Assembly: GCF_903914075.1 (NCBI RefSeq)
Contig: NZ_CAIWNQ010000008.1
Coordinates: 62,001-126,000 of the forward strand
Length of the DNA stretch: 64,000 nucleotides
Source: Ruegeria sp. THAF57
GTDB taxonomy: Bacteria > Pseudomonadota > Alphaproteobacteria > Rhodobacterales > Rhodobacteraceae
Reading direction: 5' to 3'
Below, in pieces: positions 62,333 to 64,000 of the stretch; positions within the stretch are counted from its first letter, which is position 1, and the number at the start of each line of letters is the position of its first letter. Made by a program: the position numbers and the translations under genes. The notes beneath the pieces were generated by a model. The model did no database searches. It had not been told where the DNA came from and saw nothing but the letters and a program-made list of their open reading frames with translations.

Positions 62333-63682
62333 TCAATCCTCTGCGATCTGTTGCGAGCCTGCGTCGGGCAGCAGCCGCACCTCGCGCTGCGGGAAGGGTA
62401 TCGAAATGCCCTCGGCGTGGAACGCATCCCACAGCGCCAGATAGACATTGCCGCGTATATTAGTCAGCCCCTTGGTCGGGTCACTGATCCAAAAGCGCAG
62501 GACATAATCAACGCTGCTGTCACCGAACCCGGTGATATGGCAGACCGGCTCATGAGACCCGCCGCTCAAGACCCGCGACACAGTTTTAACGGAATTGACG
62601 GCCGTTGAACGAACCTTGTGCGGGTCGTCCGAATAGCTGGTGCCGAACTCCAGATCCAGCCGCACGAATTTGTCGGAATGCGACCAGTTCACAACCTGAT
62701 TGGTGATCAGGTCCTCGTTCGGGATCAGATATTCCCGCCCGTCGCGCGTTACGACCGAGACGTAGCGTGCGCCCAGTGCGTTGATCCAACCGAACGTGTC
62801 CCCCAGCGAGATTACGTCCCCCGGCTTGATCGACCGATCCATCAGGATGATGATCCCCGAAATCAGGTTCGACACCACCTTTTGCAGCCCGAATCCGATC
62901 CCCACACCAATTGCGCCGGACAACAGCGCGATACCGGTCAGGTCAAAGCCCAGCGTACGGATCGCGACCAGAAAAACCCCGCCATAAATCAGAACTTGAA
63001 TGCCTTTTGCCAGCAGCACTTGCATCGACGGGGTGATATCGTCATTGCTCATCAAGCCGCGCTCGGCGGCACGGGTTCCCACGCGCGCCAGCGTCAACAG
63101 AATGCCGATCAGCAGAACAGCCTTGAGAATCCCAAGGGCCGAGATGTGCAGATCCCCGATGGAAATCGCAACTCCGTCAAGAAACCCGGCCACGTCGTCG
63201 GTCAGGTTCAGGGCAACAAGCGTTGCATAGACCCACATTGCCCATTTGAAGATGCGTCGCAGCGTGCGGTTCCGCACCAACCGCGCCACCAGCGCAATCG
63301 CCAGCCACGCAGCGGCCAAGGTTGCGATCACGCCGATAATGTAACTGCGCGAAGGCCATGTGATCTGCTGCATCACCAGATACAGCGCCCATGACAGCAC
63401 CACGAAATAGACCAACGTCAGGCGCTGCATCAGTTGCACAAGAACCCGCAAACGCCACTTGGGCCACCCGCTGCGCGAGCGCGCCCAAGTGTCCCAACGG
63501 CCCTGGGTCAGCAGCTTTAGTACAAATGCCGCTCCCCACAGACAAAGGATGATAATAATCTGGTACTGCCGCCAGCCCGGTGTGACGATCAGTTCGGCAA
63601 AATTTTCAAACTGAGAGGAGAAGGCCGCGACCATATCGTCATAAAGCTTTGACACCGAACTTGGGATCAGGTCTTGGTTCAT
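62333..63682 (-). CDS. MscS family mechanosensitive ion channel
   Basis: From ATG 63682 the protein has 449 residues with five or six membrane helices, then the MscS pore and beta domain (LLSGAIGVGIGFGLQKVVSNLISGIIILMDRSIKPGDVISLGDTFGWINALGARYVSVVTRDGREYLIPNEDLITNQVVNWSHSD). The longer N-terminus suggests a medium-sized MscS paralogue. It would release solutes on hypo-osmotic shock. Its start is divergent from the leuC side. Confidence 0.93.
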   Translation of the reverse strand: MNQDLIPSSVSKLYDDMVAAFSSQFENFAELIVTPGWRQYQIIIILCLWGAAFVLKLLTQGRWDTWARSRSGWPKWRLRVLVQLMQRLTLVYFVVLSWALYLVMQQITWPSRSYIIGVIATLAAAWLAIALVARLVRNRTLRRIFKWAMWVYATLVALNLTDDVAGFLDGVAISIGDLHISALGILKAVLLIGILLTLARVGTRAAERGLMSNDDITPSMQVLLAKGIQVLIYGGVFLVAIRTLGFDLTGIALLSGAIGVGIGFGLQKVVSNLISGIIILMDRSIKPGDVISLGDTFGWINALGARYVSVVTRDGREYLIPNEDLITNQVVNWSHSDKFVRLDLEFGTSYSDDPHKVRSTAVNSVKTVSRVLSGGSHEPVCHITGFGDSSVDYVLRFWISDPTKGLTNIRGNVYLALWDAFHAEGISIPFPQREVRLLPDAGSQQIAED

Positions 63683-63785
63683 GCAGCGCCTCCTGACGGC
63701 CAGATTGAAGACCAAAGCCCCACGATGCAAGTCCGCGGCGGTTTTGAACCTTGATTGCCGGGATCGCGCGATATATCTGGTGCGC

Positions 63786-63893
63786 ATGAGACTCAATGTG
63801 GCCCAACTTCAGAATCTGGAAGATCGCGCGCGTCTGCGCGAACGGTTCTATGGGGCTGCCCGCACGGTTCTGGCGCGCCTACGCGCAGCCTAA
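63786..63893 (+). CDS. Possible 35-residue ORF before leuC
   Basis: ATG 63786 opens a short frame rich in Arg and Leu (RLRERFYGAARTVLARLRAA) ending 43 bases before leuC. No clear ribosome-binding site, no runs of Leu codons as in attenuator peptides. It may be a small protein or chance. Confidence 0.3.
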   Translation: MRLNVAQLQNLEDRARLRERFYGAARTVLARLRAA

Positions 63894-63936
63894 GCCACCT
63901 CGCCAGCTATTTCTCATTACATACGGGAGAGGACCG

Positions 63937-64000
63937 ATGTCCCCCAAAACGCTCTATGACAAGATCTGGGATGCCCATGTCGCCCACGAAGCCGATGATG
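63937..64000 (+). CDS. leuC: 3-isopropylmalate dehydratase large subunit, N-terminal start (partial)
   Basis: ATG 63937 follows GGGAGAGGACCG. The 21 codons present read MSPKTLYDKIWDAHVAHEAD, the usual LeuC N-terminus. The enzyme isomerises 2-isopropylmalate in leucine synthesis. The rest lies beyond the window. Confidence 0.88.
   Translation, partial: MSPKTLYDKIWDAHVAHEADD

Noticed and set aside
63786..63893. Leucine attenuator peptide before leuC
   Set aside because: The leucine codons are scattered, not in a run, and no terminator hairpin follows.
1..64000. CRISPR arrays, transposons, prophage, att sites, rRNA or tRNA
   Set aside because: I saw no regularly spaced repeats, transposase, integrase, phage structural genes or RNA gene folds when reading both strands.

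Overview
The window looks like a chromosomal segment of a marine alphaproteobacterium of the Roseobacter group (Rhodobacterales, Rhodobacteraceae). Four things support this: GC-rich coding sequence with tightly overlapping operons; family-specific proteins such as DUF1523, DUF6638 and a BioC-like methyltransferase without motif I; a YlxR-L7Ae fusion upstream of infB; and CtrA-type TTAA-N7-TTAA sites in a flagellar cluster. I see no rRNA, tRNA, CRISPR array, transposase or prophage. No gene-free gap exceeds about 260 bases.

Layout. 1-1001: end of tryptophan 2,3-dioxygenase and a formamidase (tryptophan to kynurenine). 1162-2211: an unusual adenylate cyclase-GFA fusion with A/T-rich codon use. 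2322-7793: rimP-nusA-ylxR-infB on the minus strand, with a readable promoter and a terminator-like hairpin in the leader (probable attenuator). 7807-10397: a short family-5 solute-binding protein, a prolyl iminopeptidase and ubiG. 10428-10965: a secreted-protein gene broken by a frameshift. 11048-16994: MarR regulator, nitrilase-family amidase, glutaredoxin, ComF, methyltransferase, hemH, a small membrane protein, L,D-transpeptidase and a CAP lipoprotein. 17063-21850: ptsN, hpf, lptB-lptA-lptC, kdsD and an RNase D-like exonuclease (LPS transport and Kdo supply, without rpoN at its usual place). 22037-23732: MFS transporter and an Lrp/AsnC regulator.

23806-40741 is a flagellar cluster: a lytic transglycosylase, flhA (interrupted by an in-frame TGA), fliR, flhB and a FliJ-like gene on the plus strand; flgB-flgC-fliE-fliQ-flgF-flgG-flgA-flgH-fliL on the minus strand; fliI, motB, flgE, flgK, flgL and flgI on the plus strand. 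Together they give the export gate and ATPase, rod, L and P rings, hook, hook-filament junction and stator. Flagellin, motA and the C-ring genes are not here. CtrA-like boxes lie before flgB/fliI, motB and flgE.

40783-48461 is the least understood part: nine minus-strand genes, mostly overlapping or abutting, encode a long coiled-coil protein, a DUF4279 protein, an unassigned 375-residue protein, an AAA+ ATPase, four small or medium membrane proteins (one of them DUF1523) and DUF6638. It reads as one uncharacterised, probably membrane-associated, ATPase-driven system and is my main candidate for something undescribed.

48705-64000: aldehyde dehydrogenase (gabD-like), a phytase-like esterase with a possible Pho box, an RTX-like anchored protein, Hsp20 with a possible thermosensor leader, two tandem trypsin-like proteases with the catalytic triad at identical positions, glcD-glcE-glcF with a GntR-type palindrome, DUF599, a flavodoxin, rlmH, rsfS, an MscS channel and the start of leuC.
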